From the NCBI RefSeq assembly GCF_004193775.1, contig NC_041019.1, positions 32,677,280 through 32,741,279 of the forward strand: DNA of 64,000 nt. The letters are read 5' to 3'. The position numbers and the translations under genes are program-made. Each line of letters begins with the position of its first letter. Position 1 is the first letter of the stretch. Shown here one piece after another: positions 12,042-23,869 of the stretch. Under the pieces are notes generated by a model. That model had not been told where the DNA came from. It saw only the letters and a program-made list of their open reading frames with translations, and did not search any database. This DNA comes from Glycine soja (taxonomy: Eukaryota > Streptophyta > Magnoliopsida > Fabales > Fabaceae).

Positions 12042-12986
12042 CTATAGAATCCTACATGACCAAGAAATTTTTGCAGGATCTACTTCAATGCCCTTATTGG
12101 AAATAATGTGGCCTAAAACTATACCTTGCTCAACCATAAAATGACATTTTTCAAAATTTAGAACAAGGTTAGTTTCAGTGCATCTATTCAAAACCTTTTC
12201 CAGACTATCCAAACAAATATCAAAAGAGGATCCATATACAATGAAATCATCCATAAACACCTCTATGCAATTTTCTAAAAAATCGCTGAAAATACTGATC
12301 ATGCATCGCTGGAAGGTACCAGGGGCATTGCACAGGCCGAAAGGCATCCTCCTATAGGAAAAAGTGTCGAAGGGGCAGGTGAATATGGTCTTTTCCTGAT
12401 CCTCAGGAGCAATAGTGATTTGCATATAACCAGAAAAACCATCAAGGAAACAGTAGTGAGATTTACCTGCTAGGCGTTCAAGCATCTGGTCAATGAATGG
12501 CAGGAGAAAATGGTCCTTTTTGGTAACCTGGTTCGGCCTCCTATTGTCGATGTAGACTCTCCAACTGTTCTGCACCCGAGTAGGAATCAACTCCTCCTTC
12601 TCATTTTTGATCACGGTGAGGCTGATTTTCTTCGGGACTACCTGGACGGGACTCACCCATTGGCTGTCGGAGATAGGATAAATGATTCCAGCTTGCAAAA
12701 GCTTGGTTACCTTCTTCTTCACTACATCAAGAATCACCAGGTTGAGTCTTCTCTGTGACTGTCTTACTGGTTTAGCCCCATCTTCTAAATTTATTCGGTG
12801 CATACACGTGGATGGGCTAATTCCAGGAATGTCTGCCAGGGTCCAGCCTATAGCCTTCTTATGCTTCTTGAGAATAGATAGTAGCTTCTCATCTTGCTCA
12901 TCAGCAAGGGAGGCAGATATAATTATTGGAAAACTTTTGCTATCATCCAAGTAAGAATATTTGAAATTTGATGGCAAAGGCTTCAA
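12042..12986 (-). pseudogene. B2 reverse transcriptase
   Basis: A 314-codon ORF covering nearly the whole Ty3/Athila RT. It has the HRI substrate block (residue 63), SQWVSPVQVVPKK (108-120), the first catalytic Asp in CFLDGFSGY (D182), the FG(L)CNAPGTFQ block (216-225) and the active-site FMDDF (244-248), then LGHIISNKGIEVDP. The catalytic aspartates are intact. The frame is lost just before the RT-RNase H connection. The upstream protease region (13311-13946) is in a separate frame. Confidence 0.88.
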
Positions 12987-13001
12987 TTCTGGTGTGGGCG
13001 G

Positions 13002-13310
13002 CTAGATAGTGGTAGAAAGAGATGGTTTCTCAGCCTGTACCTCATAAAGAAAGTCAGAGGTATGTGTACTTCCTGAAACATGGTTATTTCTATCTGACTC
13101 TAGAAAATCAATCTCAAGAGGTAAAACATCACCAGACATGTAATCAATATCACATTCAGCTTCACTCTCAGCATCAAATTCAGACATATGATCAAGTACA
13201 AATTCAGATTCAATGCATGAAGAGTGACAGACATGCAGATTAGATTGAAGATCAGTTATGTATTCATCAACAATATGGTCAATTATTTCAGCATGAAATA
13301 CAGAAAGATC
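13002..13310 (-). other. B2 protease-RT linker
   Basis: An acidic stretch, partly open at 13002-13187, rich in Asp/Glu/Ser, joins the protease region to the RT. Athila-type polyproteins have a variable acidic linker here. No domain is visible. Confidence 0.5.
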
Positions 13311-13946
13311 TTAAGATGGGTGATTCATAGCATCAAGAATATTAAAATGAATAGTTATTTCACCAAACTCCATAGATAGTGTGCCTGCATATACATCTAT
13401 CTTAGTTCTAACAGTTTTCATAAAAGGTCTGTCTAGAATGATGGGAACTGATCCTTGAGAAAATCCTTCCTCCATATTCAAAATATAAAAATCATTAGGG
13501 AAAATCAGTTCACCAACTCTAACTAAGACATCCTCTATGAAACCAGCAAGATAGGCAACACTTCTATTAGCTAAATGAATCACCACATCAGTTGACTACA
13601 AAGGACCAAGAGATAGAGAATTAAAAATAGATAGAGGCATAACACTAACAGAAGCTCCTAAATCTAGCATGACATTTTCAAACTTATTGTTCCCTATAAT
13701 ACAAGGTATGCTGAATGTACTTGGATCTTTACATTTTTCAGGGATTTGGGGAACAGATTTACCAATCAATGTAGAGACATATCTGCCCATACTAATTCTT
13801 CCACTTCCTTTAAGCTTCCGCTTATTAGTGCACAGCTCCTTCAAGAATTTAGCATATCTTGGAATTTGCTTTATTGCATCCAGCAGAGGTATGTTTACCT
13901 CTACTTTTCTAAATGTTTCCAATATCTCCTTCTCTGCCTCTTCCAT
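13311..13946 (-). pseudogene. B2 retropepsin-like protease region
   Basis: Two adjoining ORFs (13596-13946 and 13311-13586). The first carries an aspartic-protease active-site variant, DLGAS at residues 95-99, followed by VSVMP. Athila-type proteases use D-L-G-A-S. The second carries VGELIFPNDFYIL and the ILDRPFMKT flap-side block, where the family usually has LGRPF. A stop near 13590 separates them, so the protein is not expressed whole. Confidence 0.8.
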
Positions 13947-14060
13947 TTTTTTGTTGGAAATTGCTCTTGGAGGGAATGAAAGAGGGATATGCTGCTTCTG
14001 TAAATCAGAATTACCAGTGGAAGATTCACCTGCATAGAAATTGTTAGGTAACTTACTCTT

Positions 14061-15711
14061 TTAATTTTTGTCATCATCTTTTTCTGGAGTAGAGTGAAGT
14101 TGGGCAGGTTCATTTGCGGATGAGGAAGATGTTGCTGGTTGAGGTCCTTGACATTGCTTTCCTGACCTCAATGTAATGGCACTCACATTTTTGGGATTCT
14201 GGACAGATTGAGAAGGTAATTTGTCAGAATTCTGGGACTGTTGTTGATTTAACTGTATAGCCAACTGTCCCATCTTATTAGTTAAGCTCTGAATGGAGGC
14301 TCTGGTCTCTTGTTGAAAATGCATGCTTTGCATAGTCATTTGCCTCACAAGTTCTTCAAGGGAAGGTTGCGGAGGAGCCTCAACTATTTGTTGTTTTTGG
14401 GGCTGTTGCTGTTGCTGCTGTTGTTGTTGTTGCTACTGGATTGGTCTATTGCTTGAAAGGTCATAATTATTCTGCTGTTGTTGGTTTTGTTGCTAAGGGA
14501 GTCTATTATAAATGTTTGCAGCATATGCTTCAGGTTGCTCATTGCCTCTAGATTGTTGCAAAGAAGGACAAAGATCTGTATGGTGATCTGCAGAAGAGCA
14601 TAAACCACAAAGTCTGGCGACAGGTGCAGATTTTTGGTTCATGGCCAGTTGGGTTACCAGGCTAACCAAGGCATCTAGTTTACCTTCAAGCTTCTTAGTC
14701 TCAACTGATGAAGATGAATTCGTGGCTACTTCATGCACTCCTTTAATGACAATAGCATCACTTCTGGCACTAAATTACTGGTAGTTTGAAGCCATCTTCT
14801 CAATTAAATTTCTGGCTTCAGCAGGAGTCATGTCTCCAAGGGCTCCACCACTGGCAGCATCTATCATACTTCTCTCCATGTTACTGAGTCCTTCATTAAA
14901 ATATTGGAGAAGAGGCTGCTCAGAAATCTGGCGGTGAGGACAACTGGCACATAGTTTCTTAAATATCTCCCAGTATTCATATAAGCTCTCTCCACTGAGT
15001 TGCCTAATTCCTGAAATATCATTTTTGATGGCCGTGGTCCTGGAAGCAGGGAAATTTTTTTTCTAAGAATACTTTCTTGAGGTCATCCCAGCTCATGATG
15101 GACCTTGGAGCAAGGTAATATAGCCAGTCCTTTGCCATTCCCTCCAAAGAATGAGGAAAAGTCTTCAGAAATATGTGATCCTCCTGGACATCTAGGGGTT
15201 TCATGGTGGAGCAGACAATATGGAATTCTTTCAGATGTTTGTGTGGGTCTTCACCTGCAAGGCCATGAAACTTTGGAAGCAAATTGATCAGTCTAGTTTT
15301 AAGAACATATGGCACATCCTCATCAGGGTATTGGATGCACAAGCTTTCGTAGGTGAAATCAGGTGCAGCCATTTCCCTTAGAGTCCTCTCACGGGGTGGA
15401 GGTTGGGTCATGTTCTCAAAATGCTCAAAATCAGAATGTTCAAAATTATAATGCTCAAAATCAGGATGCTCAAAATTACCAACCACAAAATGCTCAGTCT
15501 CACCAATAATAGAATGCTCAGGATGCTCAAAAGGTACAAAATGATGCCTAACTAATCTATGAAATGTGCTATCTATCTCAGGATCAAAGGGTTGTAAGTC
15601 AGATGGATTGCCTCCAGTGTAGTGTAGGTTTGAACTACAGCTATCCTCAAATGATATCCAAATGACTTGAAATTTTGTGAGCAACACCCTAAAATCATGA
15701 AAAGATGGCAC
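14061..15711 (-). pseudogene. B2 gag
   Basis: A broken gag frame. The piece 15019-15711 (230 codons) has a repeated Phe-Glu-His stretch at residues 57-95, then the Athila gag core (LINLLPKFHGLAGEDPHKHL, and AKDWLYYLAPRSIMSWDDLK). The frame shifts near 15020. The piece 14493-14738 has a CCHC zinc knuckle (C-x2-C-x4-H-x4-C, in RLCGLCSSADHHTDLC). The piece 14061-14348 is Gln/Ser-rich and reaches SAITLRSGKQ, typical of the gag-protease junction. A CAG/CTG-rich polyGln patch lies at 14400-14500. Confidence 0.85.
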
Positions 15712-16393
15712 AAAAATTTTCAGGCAAAAATTTAAACTCTAACTATGGAAACTACCTAAGGAAAGTTTAGAAAAATAAAACAATAAAACTTGAAAAAAAA
15801 ACTAGTAAACAGGCGATTTTGGCTAGCTAGAGACCTCAGCCGGCCTTTTGCCGGTTTCTGTAGCATGGGAAATTTTTTGCTACCCCAAATACATATATAA
15901 TAATAGTCATTCTGATACTCGGAGCAAAAGTTATGGTCGTTTGAAGTTTTAGTAAACACAAGTTCTCAATTTTTTTTGAATCTCTCAAATCTGGCCACAA
16001 CAAGTGTTCCTGGTATTTTTCACACAAAATAGGAGTCAAAAGAACCTACCACACCAAAATTCAGCCAAAAATAACAATCCTAACTATCAAAACAAAAATC
16101 GCCAATTAAATTGTCAGCAGCAGTCACTAATACTAATTCAGTTGCTAAGGGATTTGCATTACTACTCTGTTTTCCAGATCAACAAAAGTGGTCGCTAAAT
16201 CCGTCGCAAAGCACTATTCACAGCAAAACACAAAAACTGAAGCAGGGGAAGCGCTGAACAGAAAAAATAAAACAAAACACCACACTAAACAAAATAACAA
16301 GACACTAACACGACACTAACACAACACACGAAAGCATGAAACAACTAAACATAAAACATGAATCACTAGCTACTATGAACCTTTGGACACTGC
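15712..16393 (-). other. 5' leader of B2
   Basis: About 680 bp between PBS and gag. No coding frame is recognised. It would hold the packaging and leader sequences of the element RNA. Confidence 0.6.
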
Positions 16394-16411
16394 TCCCTGG
16401 CAACGGTGCCA
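16394..16411 (-). other. Primer-binding site of B2
   Basis: The minus strand reads TGGCACCGTTGCCAGGGA four bases inside the LTR, close to the tRNA-Asp-type PBS of Athila elements (TGGCGCCGTTGCCGGGGA from memory). Confidence 0.75.
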
Positions 16412-16415
16412 AAAT

Positions 16416-17514
16416 TGATCGAGGCCGTACCCGAATCAAATAAACATTAAAATGCAGTAACTAGGAAGTGATCCTAGGTCGTTTCCCAATGGGCAATGAT
16501 AAACCAAATGTTCATAACAGATAGTAGGAAAATAGTAACGAATTGGGAGGGGGGGTTGTTTGCTTTTGTAAATTAAACAGTGAATAGATGTGAATTAGAA
16601 AATATCAAAATTAAAACACGTTGCTTCCCCTTGATTCACTAGCAAGTCTCTTATCCTAGGTCACGAAAGTTTATCCTTTCTCAGTTCAACCACTTAATCC
16701 AACCCTAAATTAAATTACTAAGCGAAATTTAACATAAGGCATTCATTATGTGATTAAGCAACACATACACCAATTAATCATAAACGATCATTAAGCATGA
16801 ACGGTCATTAAGCGCAGAGACAATTAATCAAGCACTAAGCATGCATGAATTAATAGCAACGAATATAGAGTAATTAGTAAAGAGGAAAAACTGATCAGAA
16901 TTTAATAATAATAATTGAACCTCAAAGAGAACTGTGCTTGATCCTCAAGAGAAAATAATGTTGGAGACTTAGCCTTCCATTAATCAATAGAGAACGAAAT
17001 TATAGATTGAAGAAGGAAATTTTATTGCTAAAACGAAAAGTGACTAAAACGAAAAAGAGAGTAGCACTCTAAAACTAAAACGAAAAAGAGAGAGAGGAGA
17101 GGAGAGAGAAAAGAGAGCATAAACTAGAACCTTGGTGCTGTTATATAGTTTTTCAGCCCCAAAGCTTACAAATCTGTTTTAATTCCAAGCCTATAAATAA
17201 AATAAAATCTAGATAAGATAAGATCTAGATGAAATAATATCTAGATGAGATCAAGTCTAAATAATATCTAGATAAGATAAAGTCTAGATAAGATAAAATT
17301 TGGTAGAATAAAATAGTTTGCCCCCTTCAAGTCCAAGCCCAATTCTGGATTCAAGCCCAATGCTTCATTAATTTCTGAAATTAGATTAAAAACATCAAAT
17401 TAGCTTAATGAGCCCAAATAATAAAACTGCCTAATTAATTTAACAATTAAGACTAATCAGTAATTAAAATGGTGCAAAAAGGGTTAAGAAATAGGTGAAA
17501 ATAATGGCACATCA
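16416..17514 (-). mobile_element. 5' LTR of B2
   Basis: TGATCGAGG...GGCACATCA, 1099 bp, partner of 9204-9573 and homologous to B1. Includes degenerate TAGATAAGATAAGATCTAG repeats at about 17205-17300. The minus-strand ATATAACAGC near 17140 is a possible TATA region. Confidence 0.88.
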
Positions 17515-17810
17515 ATGAATCAGAAAAATGAGTTTCTTCCTCAAGAATGGATGCAACTGTTCTATCTTGCAGAAGTTTCCTTCTCCTCTCAGCTCTGTTC
17601 CTTTTCAATGTAGCTTCAATTTCTAAGTCTAGAGGAACTAAATTGCCTGTGGGAGATCTATGCATATAAAACACTAACAGAAACAATGGTTATCCAATTC
17701 AATTATAGAAGACAAATATGGATCGAGAACAAATATTCATAGATAATCAAAGAATAACGAATAAAGAATATGCACCTAAAAACGAACTAACTTTCAAGAT
17801 AAAAAAAAGT
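17515..17810 (-). pseudogene. Element A leader and gag N-terminus
   Basis: The minus-strand frame from 17686 encodes a basic Athila-gag-like start (SPTGNLVPLDLEIEATLKR, then NRAERRRKLLQ). It is cut after about 57 codons by the B2 LTR. Bases 17687-17810 are the A leader up to its PBS. The rest of A gag is missing from the window. Confidence 0.65.
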
Positions 17811-17828
17811 TCCCCGGCAACGACGCCA
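17811..17828 (-). other. Primer-binding site of element A
   Basis: The minus strand reads TGGCGTCGTTGCCGGGGA, one base different from the Athila tRNA-Asp-type PBS. It lies 6 bases from the 5' LTR and fixes A orientation. Confidence 0.8.
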
Positions 17829-17834
17829 AAAACT

Positions 17835-19248
17835 TGTTCGGTCGCGGCAAGTGCACCGGATCACGCAAGTAGTATAAAATGGTAAGAACCGAGTATCGAA
17901 CTCTCGGGGAACTTGTGTACTTGGTAAAGCTATGTCAGTGAATAGGTGTCTAGTATAAAAAGTGATGTGTTTACTATGAACATGTGTGTAAACTAACTAT
18001 GAAAAAGGAAAATCACGTGAGTAATGATGCGTAAAGACAAGTAGGTAACACATTGGTCTTCCTAATAGGTGCCTGATGTTAAAAGGATATTCTCTACTTA
18101 ACAATGCTCATGTGTTCTATCGTGTCTCCTGAAATGCTAAACCCCGATTCCTCATGATAGTCTAACCTAATCCTAATCAAGCATCGTCCGCAGATTCCTC
18201 TTGTTGGACTAAACTCGGCTAGGACCGCATTAAGACAAACATACAACAACTAGATTATCGTACCCCGATCCCTTGTGATAGTACGACAAACTAGCCCTAT
18301 CCTATCAAGTTCTAAGAATCAGACCAGTTTCCACTGTTGAATGATGCTAACAAAGCATGCATCTACATGATCAAGGTAAAAGCATACTAGAATGAAATAC
18401 TGATAGCAAAGAGAACACACAAAACATCATTAGATAGATAAAAAGATATTTACATCAAGTACCTACAAGGAAGATCCAACAGAGGATTTAGCTTTCCATA
18501 ACTGGGAAGCTTCCTTTACAACAAAGAGAAGAGAAAGATGAAAGATTGCAGAAATACAAGTAGTGGGAATGTCTCCTCCACCTCTAAGACCTCACAATCA
18601 CTCACAAACTCATCTCAAGCTCTCAGAACGACTTCCTCTTCAAGCTCTGGTATCTGCAGATCTTCACACAACAAAATCTCTCAAACTCTCTTGAACTTTG
18701 TCCTTTCTCTCTCTTGAACTCTCTAGACATGCAGAAGCTTCTTGAGAAAAATGGCCAAAATCCCTTCAAAAATCTGATTTCAGGCTTAAATAGGTGGCTT
18801 TGTTCGTGCTCGTGCGCTTAGCACAATTCTGAACCGCTTAGCGCGCATTAGTGAATTTCGGCTTAGCGTGGGCTTTTCTTGCTAACCGGATGGACTAAAG
18901 CGATGTGCCTAGTGGGATGGCCCTTCGCTCAGCAAACATGCACAACTCATCCTTCTTCCAGATTCTTCCTCGCGCTTAGCCGAGGAGTGTTGCACTCAAC
19001 GGATGGCTCGCTAAGCCGACAGGTTGGCTTAGCGAGAGGGTGAAAATCAACACTATACAAACTCGCCTAATTAACCTGAAATTGAGAGAAAATGATTATT
19101 AAACACACAAAATCGAAGTACTAAGTATTTGTTACCTATCTTTACCCAAAAGTAGTTGCAACACTACAAAATAACTATAAATTGGAGGAGTTTGATACAA
19201 TTTACACAGGTTTTATACACAAAAGTTAGTCGTATTCATCGACTAACA
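17835..19248 (-). mobile_element. 5' LTR of element A
   Basis: TGTTCGGTCG...GACTAACA, 1414 bp, complete. It contains the same CGCTTAGC-type motifs as the internal 3' region (18820-19035). The right flank AGGAG enters the RT pseudogene G, so A inserted into G. Confidence 0.88.
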
Positions 19249-20078
19249 AGGAGCAATTGGATGGACCTTATCATACCTCACAGGTATCAGTCCTTCTTAT
19301 TCAATGCATAGAATTTTATTGGCAGAGGATTATAAACCCGTAGCTTAGCTACAAAGACGCCTCAATCCAACAATGAAAGAAGTGGTAAGAAAAGAGGTAG
19401 TGAAGCTATTAGAGGCTGGAATGATATATCCTATTTCTAATAGCCAGTGGGTAAGTCCAGTATGAGTAGTTCCTAAAAAAAGGTGGTATGACTGTTATAA
19501 AAAATAAAAAAATGAGCTAATACCAACTCATACTGGTATAGGTTGGAGAATGTGTATTGATTACGGGAAGCTCCACAAAGCCACCAGAAATGATCATTTT
19601 CCATTACCATTTATGGATCAGATGCTGGAGAGACAAGCAGGGCAACAATATTATTGCTTTCTTGATGGGTATTCAGGATATAATCAAATCACTGTTAATC
19701 CTAAAGATCAAGAAAAGACAGCCTTTACCTGCCGTTGCAGTGTTTTTGGTTACAAATAGATGCCCTTCGATCTGTGTAACGCTCCTATAATATTCCAATG
19801 GTGCATGCTTTCTATTTTTTTAATGTCATAGAAAAAAGTATTGAAGTATTTATGGACGAATTTTCTATTTTTGGCACTTCTTTTGATAAATGTTTGTCTA
19901 ATCTTGACACTGTATTGAAGCGGTGTGTTGAAACAAACTTGGTACTCAACTGGGAGAAATGCCACTTTATGGTGACTAAAGGCATTGTGCTAGGTTATAA
20001 AATCTCGGTGCATGGTATTGAGGTTGACAAAGCTAAGGTGGAAGTCATTGAAAAATAGCCACCAGTAGCTGTGGATGT
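19249..20078 (+). pseudogene. G: Calypso/Athila-type RT pseudogene
   Basis: Broken plus-strand RT. Visible blocks are LLEAGMIYPISNSQWVSP (near 19400), FPLPFMDQMLERQAGQQYYC with CFLDGYSGYNQI (19590-19690), a frameshift at about 19755, FMDEF at about 19850 where the active site should read F-x-D-D, and the thumb region LVLNWEKCHFMV to KAKVEVIEK. The second catalytic Asp is Glu here, so it would be dead even without the stops. It is interrupted on the left by element A and on the right by H. Confidence 0.82.
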
Positions 20079-21118
20079 ATATATACAGGTTTTGATGATG
20101 CCAAAGTATTTACTTGAAGAGCTCAAATTGGTTCAAGGATAAAACAAGATCAAGAAAAGATAAGGCCTTAGCCAATGTGTCAAAAGAATCTCATATTGAT
20201 TGCTATCAGTTTTTGGCCTCAAATTTTGTTTTAAAATGTTTTTATCAAAAGTTGATCAGTTCAAAATAAAATATTTTTGAACTGGTAATCGATTACCAGA
20301 GACAGAATGCACATGGTTTTTCGAAAGTTTGAAATTTTGAATTTGAATTTTAAATTGTGTAATCGATTACCAGCGAAGAGATTTCATAAAAGTTTTTGAA
20401 AAGACATGACTCTTCAGAAATATAGTTGTGTAATCAATTACCAGAATCCTGTAATCGATTACTAGTGGAGAAGTTTAAAAAAATATTTTTGAAAAGACAC
20501 ATCTATTCAAGTTGTTTTGAATAGAAACAACAGGGCCTATATATATGTGTCTTTACTTCGAAAAATACTCAGAGATTTTAAAAAAGAGAACTTAATTCTC
20601 AAAATTCTCTCAAATTAACTATTGGCCAAACATTTGTAAATCTATTAAGAATTCTTCTAGGATCTTCAATTTGTATCATCTACTCTAAAGGAGAGAAATC
20701 TTTCTGTATATTTCATAACTCAGTTGTAATCAAGAGACTGTTCGTCTCTTGGCTTGTGAGGATCTTGAACACAAGGGTGAGGGATCCCAAGGTGTGTTCA
20801 AAGGTTGTAAAGAATTTACAAAGATAGTGGAAAATCTCAAGTGGGTTGCTTGAGGATTGGACGTAGGCATGAGAAGTGGTCGAACCAGTATAAATCAAGT
20901 TTGCAATTCTCTCTTCCCTTATCTCATTTATTTTATTGCAACTGATTTTATTTTGCATGTTTAAATCATTGATTAATTTAATTGCTACTTCTTCTTCTGC
21001 ATTCTAAATTGATCATATATCATTTAAAAAGGAGATTAAAATTTGTTAGTCGGAGAATTTTTAAAACTTAATTCACCCTCCCTCTTAAGTTATTGAGGCC
21101 ACTTGTCCAACAACAACA
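20076..21118 (+). mobile_element. H: SIRE-like solo LTR inside G
   Basis: Roughly TGTATATAT...TTGTCCAACA, about 1 kb, splitting G between PVAV and the NVKGIRSF block. It has a TATA box (GCCTATATATATG near 20528) and shares the downstream GAACACAAGGG, GGAAAATCTCAAGTGG and GGTCGAACCAGTATAAATC segments with the LTRs at 49302 and 57896. TAATCGATTA palindromes lie at 20286, 20360, 20431 (variant) and 20452. Exact ends and the TSD are not clean (GATGT/AATGT is possible). Confidence 0.7.
20431..20461. promoter_or_regulatory. Paired TAATCGATTA palindromes in H
   Basis: TAATCAATTA (20431-20440) and TAATCGATTA (20452-20461) start 21 bp apart, the same spacing as in the LTRs at 49572, 58262 and 62910. 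A regulatory role is inference. Confidence 0.45.
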
Positions 21119-21196
21119 AATGTCAAAGGCATAAGAAGTTTTCTAGGACATGCCGGATTCTACAAGCATTTTATCAAAGATTTTTCTAAAATTTCC
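21119..21196 (+). pseudogene. G continued: RT-RNase H connection
   Basis: The reading resumes as VKGIRSFLGHAGFYKHFIKD, the conserved RT/RNase H connection of Ty3 elements. This shows that H (20076-21118) was inserted into a contiguous G pol. It is cut at 21197 by K. Confidence 0.8.
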
Positions 21197-21402
21197 TGTC
21201 GCAACCTACCCTTTGGCGGGAGGGCGGAAAGGCCAAAATCATAGGCCAAAGTGTTTGTCTCCAAGGGAGAAAACGAGCGGAGTTGCCACCAACATTTATT
21301 CGAGGAAAATGTTAGAAAAACCAAAAAAGACAAAGGTCTGTGAATTTTGAAAATGAGGGTTCGGGAGTTGTTTATGCACGGGGAAGGTATAAGCACCCCA
21401 CA
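21197..21402 (-). mobile_element. K: 3' end of a D-related LTR
   Basis: Starts TGTCGCAAC and aligns loosely with the 3' end of the D LTR (the GCGGAGTTGCCACCAAC segment and GTTCGGGAGTTGT). 206 bp remain before F cuts it. The remaining part is not found beyond E, so the locus was rearranged. Confidence 0.6.
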
Positions 21403-21591
21403 TGTAACACCCTGAAATATTACTATTTATAAATTGATGTTTAATTGTATTTATTGTGTTATTTAACTATATGGTTGACTTGAATGAGTGGAGGTATGAC
21501 TTGAATTAGTCATGTGTGAATTTCTTGATGTGGATGTTGAGTTATGTGGGGTTTTCTTGAGATAAGTTGAAATTATGAGATTTTAAATTTT

Positions 21592-21661
21592 ACCGTTGGA
21601 TCGTCTTCAAATTTTGTCTGGATCTTCCTAAGACATTTCTCCACAGTCTGACTGTTGGGAT
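21592..21661 (-). promoter_or_regulatory. Paired CCAACGG module in F
   Basis: Contains ACCGTTGGATC at 21592 and ACTGTTGGGAT at 21651, 59 bp apart. The minus-strand reading matches the modules in C', E and J. The core resembles the mitosis-specific activator (MSA, YCYAACGGYYA) bound by MYB3R proteins, but this copy is imperfect. Confidence 0.45.
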
Positions 21662-22310
21662 TTTAAAAATAACAACTTTTGATGTCTCACTAAGCGCGAA
21701 AGGCACGCTAAGCGCAATTCCAACCCGAAAGGGAATTGTGCTGAGCGAGCCATAGTGCAGAGGAAGTTGCGCTGAGCGAGAAAAGTGGACTCCCACTTAG
21801 TGAGATGAGCTCGCTAAGCGAGATTTACAGATTATAAATACATTCCTCAGCGTGAAAAACATGATTTTTCACTCTCCTCTTCTCCAAAACGCCACCCAAA
21901 CCCTAACACCTCCTTCTCCACCACCCACGACCACTGGTGGCCACCATGAGCCGCCGTTGCTTGCCGTCGAACCCCCAAACCAAGAGGAATATCTTAATTG
22001 GAGCGAAATTGTAACACCCTGATATATATATATCTATATATTATTAGTAATTATGTTTGATGTTTGATTATTTGTTGCGTTATTTTCATCCGTAATTATT
22101 TTTAAGGAGGTTAATTTAGTTAATAGAGGGGTGTGGATAGATAAGGATCTAGCTTCTCAAAGAAGTCTCTTGAGAAATCTTCTCAAAGAAGCCACGAGGA
22201 AGCTTCTGGAAGAAGCCTCTTAATGAAGCTTCTGGAGGAAGCCTCTTAATGAAGCTTCTAGAGAAAGCTACATGAAGCTGCCTCGGTAAAAACGCTGCCC
22301 AACCTTCTTC

Positions 22311-22577
22311 AACCGTTGGATCTTCTCGAAATTTGGTCTGCAACTTCACAAGACACTTGTCCATGATCTGACCGTTGGGATCTTTGAGAAGATGTATGGA
22401 GTGTGCTAGAAGCCTCTTAATGAAGCTTCTGGAGGAAGCCTCTTAATGAAGCTTCTAGAGAAAACTACATGCAGCTGCCTCGGTAAAAACGCTGCCCAGC
22501 CTTCGTTAACCGTTGGATATTCTCGAAATTTGGTTTGCAACTTCACAAGACACTTGTCCATGATCTGACCGTTGGGA
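22311..22577 (-). promoter_or_regulatory. Two paired CCAACGG modules in C'
   Basis: Pairs at 22311/22371 and 22507/22566. On the minus strand three of the four boxes fit CCCAACGGTCA or TCCAACGGTTA, exact matches to the MSA consensus. The module was duplicated together with its surroundings. Confidence 0.5.
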
Positions 22578-23442
22578 TCTTTGATAAGATGTCTGGAGTC
22601 TGCTAGAAGCTTCCGTTCCCGAGAGCATCTCTTATTTAAGCATTTCAGCCTTTGCTTTCGTGTAGCTTAGAAAAAATGTCATTTCTTCTTCTTTCTTTCT
22701 TCCAAAGCCATTTCTAAAGTTTCAAGAAATTTATCCATCACCCACAGCCACCATTAGCCACCACAACCATCATTGTTCTCCATTGAAAACCCACACCGAG
22801 AGGAACCCTTCAACCAAAGCGGAATCTTCCAACTTGGCTTGTGGTTTCAGTAGAGAATGAAAACCCTAATCTGACCTTTCGTTTTCTTTCGAGGTAACCA
22901 TGGTTCTATGCTTGTTTCTTGTTAGTTTCATCTTGTCTTTGCATCTTTTCTGCCTTTGGAACCGCCATTGCATGTTCCTTTGAAAAACCTTAGAGAAAGA
23001 GACTTTGTAAACATTATCCTTTCATGAAATGCATGTTATTTTCGTAACCTACACTGAACCCCGGTCACATTGGCGTGGTCGGAATTTTCAAATGACGTTC
23101 TTTGGTAAAACCCAAAATGCTCTCAGCTCTTTCATGTAGTGATGAGGGTGTTTGACCCAGAGCACTGTTACTAGCTTTGTTTTCTGAAATCCATACTAAG
23201 TCTCCTTCGTTTTGGCACGGTAGAGGCTTGTGTGGAATCGACGAGCAAGGACAAAAAGGAATCTTCAAGTGACGCGACAAGGAATCCGCGGGGTAGCACA
23301 CGATAGGTAAGGGGAGTTTATTATAAAATTTACCGTTTTAACACCATAGTTAGGGTCAGGGAACCTAGCTATGAGGATATCTGCCTGTCCCTATTGCATG
23401 CTGATTTTTCTTCAAAGAAAATTATGTTTTAACTAATGGGAT

Positions 23443-23445
<3 letters not shown>

Positions 23446-23528
<83 letters not shown>
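23446..23528. repeat. (AT)n microsatellite in C'
   Basis: About 83 bp of alternating AT, at the homologous site to 6522-6593 in C. Confidence 0.95.
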
Positions 23529-23533
<5 letters not shown>

Positions 23534-23869
23534 TGTGATGAATGATATTGTTTTGGTTGTTTGAAATGTGTTGTTTGAAGACTGTGCGTGTGAAAATGAT
23601 ATTGTTTTGTTTGTTTGAATTGTTGTTGATGTTTCTATTGAGGATTTTAATTGATATGTGATGATAATGATAATTATGATGATATTGATTTGAGATGACG
23701 TTGTTAATAAAGACCATGTCTACATGAATTGTTATTATTGATGAATATGTGAATATGAAATAAGGTTGTTGTTGTTGTTGTTGATAACGTCATTGAGATG
23801 AAATGATATTTATGTTGTGAATGACATGGAAATACGATTTGTTGATTGATGTTGGAAATGCATTGGCAT

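Larger units (their letters stand above)
9204..17514 (-). mobile_element. Element B2: decayed Athila-type Ty3 retrotransposon
   Basis: Minus-strand order is: LTR (16416-17514), PBS (16394-16411), gag, protease, RT, RNase H, integrase remnant, 3' noncoding region, PPT (9574-9586), truncated LTR (9204-9573). Every domain has stops or frameshifts. B2 sits in the gag of element A on its right side (A resumes at 17515). Its left LTR is cut by C. The right flank ATGAA has no partner on the left, as expected if the left end was removed. Confidence 0.88.
148..19248 (-). mobile_element. Element A: Athila-type LTR retrotransposon, nested and gutted
   Basis: The two LTR copies (148-1243 and 17835-19248) share the same 3' end (GACTAACA) and bracket a minus-strand internal region. 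A PPT lies beside the left LTR and a PBS matching the usual Athila tRNA-Asp-type site lies beside the right one. Between them only the start of gag (17515-17686), a 3' ORF (2602-3153) and a 3' noncoding region belong to A. Protease, RT and integrase of A are missing and other elements (C, B1, B2) occupy their place. The left LTR lacks about its first 315 bases, so no TSD can be checked. Confidence 0.8.
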
